Part shown: positions 45,516 through 54,445 of the stretch, piece by piece
How positions within the stretch are numbered: position 1 is the first letter of the stretch
Layout of the letters: each line of letters begins with the position of its first letter
Assembly: GCF_019469165.1 (NCBI RefSeq)
Contig: NZ_CP048263.1
Span: forward strand, 1,116,001-1,180,000
Length of the DNA stretch: 64,000 bases
Origin: Gilliamella sp. ESL0443
GTDB lineage: Bacteria > Pseudomonadota > Gammaproteobacteria > Enterobacterales > Orbaceae
Direction of reading: 5' to 3'
Translations under genes and position numbers: made by a program
The notes under the pieces: generated by a model
The model's database searches: none
What the model was told of the DNA's origin: nothing
The model's input: only the letters and a program-made list of their open reading frames with translations

Positions 45516-46154
45516 CTAATAACTCACCGCTAAGCTTGGGTCAACAACACTATATGCTCGGTTATCAAATTGTTGATTAGCAATTTTATCAATGATTATT
45601 CTGGCTAATTCTTTGCGATATACAAAACCATGAACTTCCTTAGCGAAATAACATTCACCGCGATTGGTTGTTTCTCCATCTCGTAAACCACCTGGTCTTA
45701 AGATCACATAATTTAATGAGCTGGTTTGTAACCAAATTTCAGCTAGTGATTTTTCTCGAACCGCATTACCAAATGCTTGCTTAGCTCGTAAGGATAATGT
45801 TGACCATGAATCACCACAACCAAGCGAGGTCACTAATATCATTTGTTTAATTCCAACCTGTTCTGCGCAATCAATGATAATGCGCTGAGCAATGTAATTA
45901 CCCGTTTCTCCACCTAAAGTTGAAATTACTGTCGCGTCACTACCGTTTTGTTGACATATCTGTTTCACTAATTCAACGTCAGTTGCATCGCCAACATGAG
46001 TTTCAATACCTTGTTCAGATAATTGTTTTGCAAAATCGGCATCACGAACTAATACAATACAACGCCACTCAGGGTGGCATTGTTTGATTAATTGAGATAC
46101 TTGATAACCAGTTCCTAGCTTTGAACTTACACCAAAAATAATTACTGTTTTCAT
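45516..46154 (-). CDS. chuY: ChuY-like NAD(P)H-binding protein, likely anaerobilin reductase
   Basis: The 212-residue Rossmann-fold protein opens KTVIIFGVSSKLGTGYQV and matches E. coli O157 ChuY, which reduces anaerobilin, the product of ChuW. Supporting segments are LVRDADFAKQL, VGDATDVE and VILRPGGLRDGETT. It sits directly after chuX and before hmuU, the same place as in the E. coli chuWXY-chuU-hmuV locus. The anaerobilin reductase role is taken from E. coli work; here it is inferred from order and similarity. Confidence 0.85.
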   Translation of the reverse strand: MKTVIIFGVSSKLGTGYQVSQLIKQCHPEWRCIVLVRDADFAKQLSEQGIETHVGDATDVELVKQICQQNGSDATVISTLGGETGNYIAQRIIIDCAEQVGIKQMILVTSLGCGDSWSTLSLRAKQAFGNAVREKSLAEIWLQTSSLNYVILRPGGLRDGETTNRGECYFAKEVHGFVYRKELARIIIDKIANQQFDNRAYSVVDPSLAVSY

Positions 46155-46171
46155 TTTATTGTTTCTTAAAA

Positions 46172-46672
46172 TTAATTGATTTTTTTTGCTAAAGCTCTAA
46201 ATTTTTCAAGTTGTTCTGCTTTTAATTGATGTTTTTCATCACGCCCAACAAAAATTTTAAACATTGATTGACCTAAATGATTAAGGAATATAATAGAAGC
46301 AGTCGACATTTTCATAAATTTTCTTTCAATAAATGCAATATATTGGCAATGTTCTGCTTTTATGTGACCACTTAACCCTTTTTGATGGCGTAAGTTAAAG
46401 TATTTTTGGCTATGAGTTCCAGGAGGCAATTCACCTGAAATTTCAGCAATAATGTCACCAGTATGAACTAAAAACAATACGTCACCCCAAGTTGTTACTT
46501 CTTCCCAAATTGTATCAAAGTTACTTCCATCTACGATTTTTGCATCAGGTATTGCTTGGATCACTTGCGTCATAGTGACTTTATGATCTTGGGCAATTTT
46601 CTCTAGTAATTCTTCAGGGTTAGATTGCATATAAGTTGCAAGACTATTTAAAAGGGTTTGTTTATCTGCCAT
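46172..46672 (-). CDS. chuX: heme utilization cystosolic carrier HutX/ChuX
   Basis: The 166-residue protein of the HutX/ChuX family is a haem-binding protein that buffers or delivers haem in the cytoplasm. It opens with a helical TLLNSLATYMQSNPEELLEKIA and contains WGDVLFLVHTGDIIAEISGELP, FNLRHQKGLSGHI and the C-terminal FLNHLGQSMFKIFVGRDE. An AAGGAAA site precedes the ATG, 11 bases after chuW. Confidence 0.92.
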   Translation of the reverse strand: MADKQTLLNSLATYMQSNPEELLEKIAQDHKVTMTQVIQAIPDAKIVDGSNFDTIWEEVTTWGDVLFLVHTGDIIAEISGELPPGTHSQKYFNLRHQKGLSGHIKAEHCQYIAFIERKFMKMSTASIIFLNHLGQSMFKIFVGRDEKHQLKAEQLEKFRALAKKIN

Positions 46673-46683
46673 AGTAATTTCCT

Positions 46684-48111
46684 TTAATTTTCTGTTTTTA
46701 CTTGGATGTTTTGCATATGTGGGTGAGATTTAGGCATACCATTACCTTGTTGCATGGCTTGTCTAGCTTGTGCCATCTTGTTTTGTAATTCAATATGCTC
46801 AGGATTATTAAGCTGTAGTAAAAGCTGTTGCAAAGCTTGTACAATATTACTTGACCAAAAACGTCCCGATAAAGTCAATCGTAAACAACGATCTTCATTT
46901 TGTAGTAATCCTACTTCATGCCATTGCTTGATTAATGGATCAAATAATTCAGCTTGATTAGTAAGTTGCGTTAGATCAACACGCCCTTTTTCTATACCTG
47001 CTTGTAATTTATGCAGCCAGTCACCGAGTAATGGTTTACCGGTTAACATCATTAGGGGCTTTTTACCTTGATCTAATAAGGAATAATATTGATTTAAATC
47101 ACGATGGATCATATATGATTGCCCGTCTAGCTTTCCACCAGCACAAGAACCAAATCCAAAAAAGTGTGAGCCTTGTTTGATTAAAAAATTGTATAAATTC
47201 CGTTCACGACTCGTTTTTGCCCAATGAGCATTGGTTAAATGAGTCCAACCCTGTCTATCTAAATATTTAGCTCCTTGATGATAAAAATCGCACTTATCAG
47301 TTACTGTTGGAATCTCTATTCTTTTATTTTCAACACCTTTAGCTAATGGCGTTGTTGGTAAAAGATTTAAGGAGTAAAGATCAACCCCGTCGAGAGGCAA
47401 TTGATCGGCGATTTCTAAATCTCTTTGCCAAGTAACTGGAGTTTGATTAGGTAGTCCAAACATAAGGTCACAAACTAAAGCAACACTATCTCGTGCAGCA
47501 ATACGTTCAAAACTTTTAATAATTTCCTTTTCAGAAGACTGGCGTCCTAATCGCTGTCTAATTTCGGTATTAAAGGTTTGAATACCTATCGAAAAACGGT
47601 TTGCCCCAGCCTCAATGTAACTATCAATTTTATCCTCATCGAAATCAGAAATTCGCCCTTCTACAGTAATTTCGCAGTCAGGTGCTAGAGGAGCATGTTT
47701 TTTTAGATAATTTATTACACGAGCTAATTGTCCTGCAGCTAAAGCTGAAGGTGTTCCACCTCCAAAATAAATAGCATGAATTGGCGCAGACTGCATCGCT
47801 TTATTGTTAATTTCTAGGAATATCTCTTGTAATAAGTAATCAATATAAGTGTTGGTATCAAATTTACGCAAAGGATTTTGATAAAATCCACAAAATTGAC
47901 AATGAATATCACAAAAAGGAATATGTATATAAATTAGACGTTTTCTTCCAGATAAATCTGAATTTTGAACAATACTCCATTGTTGTTCCAATTCTTGAGG
48001 TGATACTGGTAAACTTGCTTGTAAAGGCATTACTGCCCAACGATCTTTAAAAGGTAAAACTGAGTTTGAAGCGTAAAACGCACTTACATCAAATGATTTC
48101 ATAACATCCAT
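46684..48111 (-). CDS. chuW: radical SAM protein HutW/ChuW, anaerobic heme-degrading methyltransferase
   Basis: The 475-residue radical SAM enzyme has the cluster motif C67-x3-C71-x2-C74 (FCDIHCQFC) and the GGGTPSAL SAM-binding segment; the rest resembles HemN-type class C radical SAM methyltransferases. In E. coli O157 ChuW opens the haem ring without oxygen to give anaerobilin and free iron. The gene leads the minus-strand haem operon and faces hmuT across a 750-base divergent region. ATGs at 48111 and 48102 are both possible starts; the second has a GGATG just upstream. Confidence 0.93.
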   Translation of the reverse strand: MDVMKSFDVSAFYASNSVLPFKDRWAVMPLQASLPVSPQELEQQWSIVQNSDLSGRKRLIYIHIPFCDIHCQFCGFYQNPLRKFDTNTYIDYLLQEIFLEINNKAMQSAPIHAIYFGGGTPSALAAGQLARVINYLKKHAPLAPDCEITVEGRISDFDEDKIDSYIEAGANRFSIGIQTFNTEIRQRLGRQSSEKEIIKSFERIAARDSVALVCDLMFGLPNQTPVTWQRDLEIADQLPLDGVDLYSLNLLPTTPLAKGVENKRIEIPTVTDKCDFYHQGAKYLDRQGWTHLTNAHWAKTSRERNLYNFLIKQGSHFFGFGSCAGGKLDGQSYMIHRDLNQYYSLLDQGKKPLMMLTGKPLLGDWLHKLQAGIEKGRVDLTQLTNQAELFDPLIKQWHEVGLLQNEDRCLRLTLSGRFWSSNIVQALQQLLLQLNNPEHIELQNKMAQARQAMQQGNGMPKSHPHMQNIQVKTEN

Positions 48112-48139
48112 TCATAAAAATAATCTCGGTGAATTAAAT

Positions 48140-48158
48140 AATAATTATTATCATTTAT
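48140..48158 (-). promoter_or_regulatory. candidate Fur box upstream of chuW
   Basis: AATAATTATTATCATTTAT matches the 19-base Fur consensus GATAATGATAATCATTATC at about 13 positions and lies 29 bases upstream of the chuW start. AT-richness makes chance matches likely. Confidence 0.4.
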
Positions 48159-48794
48159 CAATATTTTTTTAATTATTTTCTTATTTATCTATTTAAATCT
48201 GATTATTTTTTAAAATTTATGCTCAGTTTTCAAACTAAACGCTAGTATTTTCATAAAAAATTAGCAAATAAAAACCTTTTTTTAATAATGCTGATCGATT
48301 TATTGTATTGATTAGTAACTCGTGGAACCTTTATACAAATTGTATTTACATATTTTGCTAAAGATGAAATTACTATGGATAACATTATTGTTTCCCCAAA
48401 TAAACGCTTATCTTGTATTGATATTTCGGTAATTTTAAGTCAATTTTATTTCTTAATTCCTTATAATATTTAGCATAATCGTTAATTTTCTTAAGTTATT
48501 TAATCAATCAAAACTTGATGATTAAGCGCAAAATGTGAAGCTAGTAAAATAGAATTACTCTATGAAAATATGAGTAAAATTATATTTAAGTTAAATAAAC
48601 TGAAACAGAAATAAAAAGTACCAAAATTTCCCTACAAGATATCATTCTAATTTTCATATCCCCCAAAATATCAATATATTATTTTTGTAATAATTTGTTA
48701 TAACATTATTATTTATTTAAATAAATTTTAATTTATCATTTATGCTTGATCAGTTTCTAATGCTTTACTATTAAATCCCCCAATATTTTATGTT

Positions 48795-48813
48795 GATAAT
48801 GGTTATCATTTTC
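48795..48813 (+). promoter_or_regulatory. Fur box upstream of hmuT
   Basis: GATAATGGTTATCATTTTC agrees with the Fur consensus at 16 of 19 positions and lies about 50 bases before the hmuT start, where iron-replete Fur would block transcription of the binding protein and receptor genes. Confidence 0.75.
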
Positions 48814-48861
48814 ACTATATTATTCTTCCAAAATTGAAAACCATGGTAGGTAAATTAAATC

Positions 48862-49713
48862 ATGAAGAAAAATTTTATAAAAAGGATTAGCCTATTTTTA
48901 CTATTATTTAGTATCAACAGTCTTCTCAATTATAGTTCAGCAAATGAAAGAATTGTTATTGCTGGAGGATCTCTTACTGAAATTGTATTCGCACTAGGTG
49001 CTGGAGATGATGTCGTAGGTGTTGATAAAACAAGCAGTTATCCTGAGAAAGTTAAACAATTGCCACAAATCGGTTATTGGAAATTATTAAATATTGAAGG
49101 TGTTTTATCGCTTAGACCAACCTTGTTTATAACATTAAATGATGTAGAACCTGATAATGTTATCGAAAAAGTGTCTGAGTCAAAAGTAGATGTATTAGCA
49201 TTAAGGCGTGTACCTGGTACAATTGAACTGTTATACGAAAATATCAATAAAATTGCATCTAAATTAAATAAACAAGAAGAAGGCGAAAAATTAATCAATA
49301 GAATTAAAGCCAATCTTGCCGACATTCAAGCCAAAATCGCAACTCACCCACAAAAAACAAAAGTTTTATCCCTAATGAGTATGAGTGGTTCAAATTCTGT
49401 AGCAGGTAAAAATACTACAATTGATGCATTAATTACTATCGCTGGTGGTGAAAATTTGGCAACGCATAATAGCTTCAAAAGTTACACTGCAGAATCAATT
49501 ATAGCTATCAATCCAGAAGTTATCATTTTAAATAAATATTCGATTGATCAATTAGGTGGTTTAGACAAAGTCAATACTATTCCAGGTATTACTGAAACGA
49601 ATGCATTTAAAAATAATCGTATTACGGTTATAGATGATAGTTACTTATTTGGAATCGGGCCAAGAGTTGATGAAGCAGCAAAATTGCTATTCCAAAGCTT
49701 TTACCCTGAATAA
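48862..49713 (+). CDS. hmuT: periplasmic heme-binding protein of ABC transporter
   Basis: The 283-residue protein has an N-terminal signal peptide (about 1-27, ending NYSSA). The mature part is a class III (BtuF/FhuD-type) binding protein: RIVIAGGSLTEIVFALGAGDDVVGVDKTSSYP, then the helical backbone, LSLMSMSGSNSVAGKNTTIDALI, and PEVIILNKY. It should pass haem from the receptor to HmuU-HmuV, which are encoded on the other strand. It is followed 77 bases later by the TonB-dependent receptor gene and preceded by a good Fur box. Confidence 0.92.
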   Translation: MKKNFIKRISLFLLLFSINSLLNYSSANERIVIAGGSLTEIVFALGAGDDVVGVDKTSSYPEKVKQLPQIGYWKLLNIEGVLSLRPTLFITLNDVEPDNVIEKVSESKVDVLALRRVPGTIELLYENINKIASKLNKQEEGEKLINRIKANLADIQAKIATHPQKTKVLSLMSMSGSNSVAGKNTTIDALITIAGGENLATHNSFKSYTAESIIAINPEVIILNKYSIDQLGGLDKVNTIPGITETNAFKNNRITVIDDSYLFGIGPRVDEAAKLLFQSFYPE

Positions 49714-49790
49714 ACTATTTTAATAATATTTTTATTAATTGAAGCAATAAATGCGCGCATTAAACATATTAAGTTTGAAAGGATAAAAAT

Positions 49791-52091
49791 GTGAATTTTA
49801 AATATTTAAAAAAGACAAGTTCATTAGCAATAGGTTTAACATTAGCACTACCCTCTTTCGCTACTGATAAACATAATGATGAAAAAGACATTGATACTAT
49901 TACTGTAACAGCTCATGAAGCAACAAAAAATCCGGGAATGAATACTGAAATTTCTGAGCAAGATATTCGCCGTGATGGAGGTACTAATTTTGGTACTATA
50001 ATGCGTTATCAACCTCTAATTTCTGCCCCAGGAAGTATTTCAGGTTCAGGTAGTAGTAAAAGTAGTTGGGACCGTGGTGGGTTTACTGGATACAATATTC
50101 GTGGTTTAGATGCTAACCGCGTGTCAATCGATATTGATGGTATGCCTTTACCAATAGCTCAAGGTCGGGTTAACTCTGTTGGACGAGCTGGGTTTGGATC
50201 TTACGGTATTGGCCGAGATTATATTGATACCTATATGTACAATAAAGTTGATATTCAATCAGGAGCGACATCGGTTAGTAATGCAAATAATGCTCTAGGT
50301 GGCTCAGTTTCATTCCAAACTAAATCGGCAAGTTATTACCTCTATCCGGGTAAAACGACCTACTTTGGTTATCAAAATAACTATGATAGTTCAGATAGAA
50401 GTTTCCACCAGGGCTTAACTATGGCTGGTGGTGATGATTATCTAAATGGTATTTTGGTTTTAAGTCGACGCGATGGCCAGCAAACACGTAATAATGGAGA
50501 CTCAATAAGTAGTTATCCAGAAAACTGGCACTCTAACTCAATTTTAGCTGGTTTTGGCTGGCAAATGACAGAAGAACATTTAATTAATACAACAGTTGAT
50601 TACAATAATAAAACCAAAAATTCTCATTATGATACTTGGGATAAATACGGTAAAAAAGTTGAGTCACTTGATCATCAAAGAAGCAAAAACAATCGCTTTA
50701 ATCTTGCTATTAAAGATCAATGGAAACCAACTGCTATAAGCTGGATTGATAGTTTAACTACTCAATTAAATTATCAACGAACCAATGTCTATGATAGTAC
50801 CGATATTAGACATACAACTAAAGGTAATTTTAATACTCAAACAAATTACAATACAAAAACTTATAATTTTATTACTACTTTAGTTAAAAACTATGAAAAT
50901 CAGAAAATTAGCGCTGGTTTAAATGGTAAATGGAGTGAAGATGAATCACCATTCTTTACTTCAGCCCAATCTCAAAATGGTAGAATATTTCCAGACGGAG
51001 ATTACACTAAACCCCAAGCAGATAGTCGAAGTTATCAATTAGGGGGATTCCTCGAAGACAGAATTAGTTTTAATATTAAAGATAGTAATAATTTCTATCT
51101 AGTACCTGGTGTTAGAGTTATTTACCAAAATACTAAACCTCGTAATTTAGAAAATATGGCTGTAACAAACATCAATGGTAGTCAGTTAGGTAAACAATAC
51201 AGTAGTAATAGTGATTTCCAAGTTTTACCTTCTATGTCATTTATGTATGATATTAATCCTGACTTCACTGCTTATTTACAATACAAACGTTCTGCACAAA
51301 TGCCAAATCAGAACCAATTATATGGATCTTATTTAGCGCATAGCAATATGTATGTACTTGTTGGTGATTCAAATCTTAACACTGAAACCAGTGACAATTT
51401 TGAATTAGGTTTGAAAGGACATCCTGTTTCAGGTGTAACTTTAACATCTTCAGCTTTTTATAATAAATATAAAAATTTCATCGCTTATACACGTTATAGA
51501 AAGAACTTTGTTGGAACAGGTAACCGAATTGTTTATCAAGCAGAAAATCGTGATAAGGCATACATCTATGGTGCTGAATTGAGCAGTGAATTCAATATCG
51601 GCAAATGGGTAGAATCTGCTAATGGCTTAAGCGCTAAATTTGCAATTGGTTATAACCAAGGCAAATCAAAATCAAGCTATTTAGGTGATAAATATATTGA
51701 AATGGATTCAATAGCACCAATGAAAGGTGTTGTCGGTTTAGCGTGGGATGATCCGAATAAATTTTATGGTGTGGCTGTTACAGCAACATTCCAAAAAGGT
51801 AAAAAAGCCGAAGCGACATCTAGAGAATCTTATGGTAATGATGGTAGACCACTTCCTAATTCTAAAGATGACTATTTTAGAATCGCCGGTCATGGCATTA
51901 TTGATTTAACTGGTTATATTAATATTACCAAGAATGTTAAATTGAATGGTGGAGTTTATAATCTTACCGATCAAAAATATTGGGATTATCTAAGTAATAA
52001 TAAATTATACAGCACATCAGATCATAAATATCTAAACATGTTTACTGCTCCAGGCAGAACATTCCAATTAGGTTTAGATGTTGATTTCTAG
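49791..52091 (+). CDS. chuA: TonB-dependent heme/hemoglobin receptor
   Basis: The 766-residue outer-membrane receptor starts with GTG at 49791 after AAAGGATAAAAAT. Residues 1-24 are a signal peptide; the TonB box is in DTITVTAHE at about 36-44; the plug domain follows (RYQPLISAPGS, YNIRGLDANRVSIDIDGMP), then a 22-stranded barrel ending FQLGLDVDF with terminal Phe. The haemoprotein-receptor FRAP/NPNL region is present in variant form as RSAQMPNQNQLY and DSNLNTETSDNFELGLK. It is longer than ChuA/HemR (about 660). Symbol is by context; exact ligand is unknown. Confidence 0.88.
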   Translation: MNFKYLKKTSSLAIGLTLALPSFATDKHNDEKDIDTITVTAHEATKNPGMNTEISEQDIRRDGGTNFGTIMRYQPLISAPGSISGSGSSKSSWDRGGFTGYNIRGLDANRVSIDIDGMPLPIAQGRVNSVGRAGFGSYGIGRDYIDTYMYNKVDIQSGATSVSNANNALGGSVSFQTKSASYYLYPGKTTYFGYQNNYDSSDRSFHQGLTMAGGDDYLNGILVLSRRDGQQTRNNGDSISSYPENWHSNSILAGFGWQMTEEHLINTTVDYNNKTKNSHYDTWDKYGKKVESLDHQRSKNNRFNLAIKDQWKPTAISWIDSLTTQLNYQRTNVYDSTDIRHTTKGNFNTQTNYNTKTYNFITTLVKNYENQKISAGLNGKWSEDESPFFTSAQSQNGRIFPDGDYTKPQADSRSYQLGGFLEDRISFNIKDSNNFYLVPGVRVIYQNTKPRNLENMAVTNINGSQLGKQYSSNSDFQVLPSMSFMYDINPDFTAYLQYKRSAQMPNQNQLYGSYLAHSNMYVLVGDSNLNTETSDNFELGLKGHPVSGVTLTSSAFYNKYKNFIAYTRYRKNFVGTGNRIVYQAENRDKAYIYGAELSSEFNIGKWVESANGLSAKFAIGYNQGKSKSSYLGDKYIEMDSIAPMKGVVGLAWDDPNKFYGVAVTATFQKGKKAEATSRESYGNDGRPLPNSKDDYFRIAGHGIIDLTGYINITKNVKLNGGVYNLTDQKYWDYLSNNKLYSTSDHKYLNMFTAPGRTFQLGLDVDF

Positions 52092-52114
52092 AATGATATA
52101 TCATTTTTTCAAAT

Positions 52115-52141
52115 AAATAACCCGCATCATGCGGGTTATTT
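52115..52141 (+). terminator. terminator after the heme receptor gene
   Basis: AAATAACCCGCA / TGCGGGTTATTT stem of 12 bp with a three-base loop, 24 bases after the stop. Confidence 0.92.
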
Positions 52142-52230
52142 ATTCTATAGCCTTCTATAAAACCTCCCTAAAGATGTTTAGTTTTTTATTAAAATTAAAG
52201 TAAATTTAGCATCAATAAATTGATAAAAAA

Positions 52231-52272
52231 TATCACATGTAATATTTACATGTGATAAAATTATGCTAATAT
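52231..52272 (+). promoter_or_regulatory. palindromic operator over the promoter of the psp/flotillin operon
   Basis: TATCACATGTAA-TAT-TTACATGTGATA (52231-52257) is a perfect 12-bp inverted repeat. Its right arm includes TTTACA (52245-52250), a plausible -35 element 16 bases before TAATAT (52267-52272) as -10. The operon start is 35 bases further on. A dimeric regulator bound here would cover the -35 site. Confidence 0.7.
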
Positions 52273-52307
52273 AAGTTGTATAAAAAATTAAAGAATAACC
52301 AAAATTT

Positions 52308-52949
52308 ATGAAAAAAACCAAAGAAGCTAAAAGCTCAGCATTTTATCAACAACAATACCGACAACGTTTAAGAGAACAGGGGTTGATAAAAAAAGAAGTT
52401 TGGATTTTGCCTGAAAATACTGCTGAGTTACTTGAAATCGAAAAAAAATTTCGTCAACCAGCTGTAGAAAATAAATCTTTTTTGTACCATGTGAAGGAAA
52501 ACAATGAAATGAAAAATACAGAAATCTGGAAAATTAATGACCTTTTCCAAGAATTAAATCAAACTGATTTAATCAAACAAAGTTCTGCAAGTATTGAAAT
52601 AATTGATGGTGTCGATGCTTGTTTACATATCATTATGCATGACTATGGTGATTTACCACTTTTTTTAAGCGTTTCAAATCAGCAAATTATTGTAGAAGCA
52701 CTACTTTGGCCAGTTTCACTAATCAAAAATCCTTCATCATTTAATGAAGAAATTCTGTCTGCTAGAAAACTATTTGCTTTATCAACTATAGCAATTGAAA
52801 AAACAGGAGATGGAGAAATCAATTACATTATGTATGGTGCACTTAGTTCATCCTCAACCTTAAACGATATTATTTATGAACTCGAAATGTTATCAGACAA
52901 TGTGATCAAAGCGACTGAAGCTTATGAGCATTTCTTTAATATTGAATAG
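52308..52949 (+). CDS. yjfI: DUF2170 protein (YjfI-like)
   Basis: The 213-residue protein has an N-terminal basic segment (AFYQQQYRQRLREQGLIKKEVW) and a C-terminal DUF2170 domain from about 75 (ASIEIIDGVDACLHIIMHDYGDLPLFLS, LFALSTIAIEKTGDGEINYIMYGALS). E. coli YjfI stands directly before the PspA paralogue YjfJ, and the same pair is found here. Function is not known. It begins a five-gene plus-strand operon behind a palindromic operator; the ribosome binding site is weak. It does not have a membrane segment. Confidence 0.85.
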   Translation: MKKTKEAKSSAFYQQQYRQRLREQGLIKKEVWILPENTAELLEIEKKFRQPAVENKSFLYHVKENNEMKNTEIWKINDLFQELNQTDLIKQSSASIEIIDGVDACLHIIMHDYGDLPLFLSVSNQQIIVEALLWPVSLIKNPSSFNEEILSARKLFALSTIAIEKTGDGEINYIMYGALSSSSTLNDIIYELEMLSDNVIKATEAYEHFFNIE

Positions 52950-52980
52950 TTAAAGCGAAAAGTTATAGAAGGAGTTAAAT

Positions 52981-53673
52981 ATGGTTATCTTCAAAAAATT
53001 AGTAACAGCATTACGTGGTGGAATAAATGAAGTTGGCGAATCAATAATTGATTCTCAAGCATTACGTATATTAGACCAAGAAATTAGAGATGCTGATGAA
53101 GAATTAAGACAAGCTAAAGAATCATTAGCTAATATTCTAGCAGAACAAAAATTAGCAGAGAAACAAGTTGAATCAACAAAAGCTCAAATAACTGAATATG
53201 AAGCATATGCTATTAAAGCACTTGAAAATAACAATGAAGAGTTAGCTTTGGAAGTAGCGGAAAAACTTTCGGTACTCGAAAATCAATATGAAAATAACAA
53301 AAAGCAAGCTAACTATTTTGCTGAAAGTGTTAAAAATTTACGACAAACTATTTCACAATCTGAAATCAATATTCGTAATTTAAAACAACAAGTTGATATA
53401 GTTAAAGCTACTGAAAGTGTCCAAAAAGCACAATCTGCAGTAGCACAGCGTTACGGTGGTTCAACAGCTAAATTGCATACTGCACTCGATTCATTAGATA
53501 GAATCAAAAAACGTCAAGAAAAAGCTGCTGCCACTTTTGAAGCAAAAAAAGAATTAGCAGCAACTGAAAATCCTGATTCGCTTGATAGTAAATTAGAAGC
53601 GGCCGGTATTAAAGCTGGCAATAATAATGCAGCTTCAATTTTAGCTAGATTAAAAGAAAAACAATCGAATTAA
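52981..53673 (+). CDS. yjfJ: PspA/IM30 (Vipp1) family protein, YjfJ-like
   Basis: The 230-residue, mostly coiled-coil protein is of the PspA/IM30 family, a bacterial branch of the ESCRT-III superfamily that assembles on inner-membrane surfaces. It opens VIFKKLVTALRGGINEVGESIID, has the hairpin of helices alpha1-alpha3 (EIRDADEELRQAKESLANILAEQKLAEKQ) and shorter helices toward the C-terminus. A GAAGGAG site precedes the ATG, 31 bases after yjfI. The classic regulator PspF and PspB/C are absent nearby. Role in membrane repair is inferred from the family. Confidence 0.92.
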   Translation: MVIFKKLVTALRGGINEVGESIIDSQALRILDQEIRDADEELRQAKESLANILAEQKLAEKQVESTKAQITEYEAYAIKALENNNEELALEVAEKLSVLENQYENNKKQANYFAESVKNLRQTISQSEINIRNLKQQVDIVKATESVQKAQSAVAQRYGGSTAKLHTALDSLDRIKKRQEKAAATFEAKKELAATENPDSLDSKLEAAGIKAGNNNAASILARLKEKQSN

Positions 53674-53769
53674 AGTTTTCGCGTTTTGATATTTTTAAGT
53701 TAGAATAGCAAAAACAATTATAGAATAATTAATTAGTTAAAACTAGTTTGGATAGATGAAGGGAATATA

Positions 53770-54417
53770 ATGGAACTGTTTTGGGGAATATTTTTTTCTT
53801 TTCCCGTAATTATCTTTAGTGCATTGTTAACAATCTGTATCTTATATTGGTTTGTTGCAGCATTAGGACTATTAAGCGTTGACTGTTTAGATTTTGATAT
53901 CAGTGTCAATGATGTTTATAGTGATGTTCCATCTACTGGATTAGGTGGTTTATTAATGAAATTTGGCTTCAATGAAGTACCAATGACTCTCATCATCACA
54001 TTGATCTCTTTAATTGGATGGTCAATTTGTTATTTTGCCTTTCGTCTATTAATCCTACCTTTGTATAATTTTGTATTTCTTTATTATTTAGCAGGGATAG
54101 CTCTTTTAATTATCTCATTTATTTTATCAGTCTATTTAACTGCTTTTTTTATTAAACCACTTCGTCCTTTATTTAGAAAGTTGATAATTAACCACAATCA
54201 TAAATCATTGTTAGGACAAGTTATCGAAATACGCTCAAGTACCGTAACCAGAACTAAAGGACAAGCTACCTGTGAAGATGGAGGAGCGGGCCTTATTTTA
54301 GAGGTAAGATGTGATGAATCTTATCAATTCAAGCGCGGTGATAAAGCCGTAATCCTTCAGTATGATGAAACAACAAATTGTTATGAAATAATTAGCCTAA
54401 AAGATTTTAATGGCTAA
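53770..54417 (+). CDS. yqiJ: YqiJ-like membrane protein with C-terminal OB-fold
   Basis: The 215-residue protein has helices at about 13-35, 72-92 and 104-128 and a C-terminal domain (147-215) that looks like the NfeD-type OB fold (GQVIEIRSSTVTRTKGQATCED, KRGDKAVILQYDE). E. coli YqiJ has the same layout and is the partner of the flotillin YqiK, as NfeD proteins partner flotillins elsewhere. It lies 28 bases before the flotillin gene. The cytoplasmic loop holds LDFDISVNDVYSDVPS, a motif also seen in the ATPase of this operon. Confidence 0.87.
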   Translation: MELFWGIFFSFPVIIFSALLTICILYWFVAALGLLSVDCLDFDISVNDVYSDVPSTGLGGLLMKFGFNEVPMTLIITLISLIGWSICYFAFRLLILPLYNFVFLYYLAGIALLIISFILSVYLTAFFIKPLRPLFRKLIINHNHKSLLGQVIEIRSSTVTRTKGQATCEDGGAGLILEVRCDESYQFKRGDKAVILQYDETTNCYEIISLKDFNG

Positions 54418-54445
54418 TAGAAGTTAATTTGGAGAATAGAAAAAT

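Larger units (their letters stand above)
48112..48861. other. 750-base divergent control region of the heme locus
   Basis: This very AT-rich region separates chuW (minus) and hmuT (plus). Fur-box-like sites lie at each end. A 32-codon ORF (48375-48473, starting MDNIIVSPNKRL) has no ribosome binding site and I do not call it. Nothing else is recognised; the length is unusual for this compact genome. Confidence 0.55.

Noticed and set aside
48375..48473. 32-codon ORF in the heme locus divergent region
   Set aside because: No ribosome binding site, AT-rich codons and no recognisable product; expected by chance in 750 bases.
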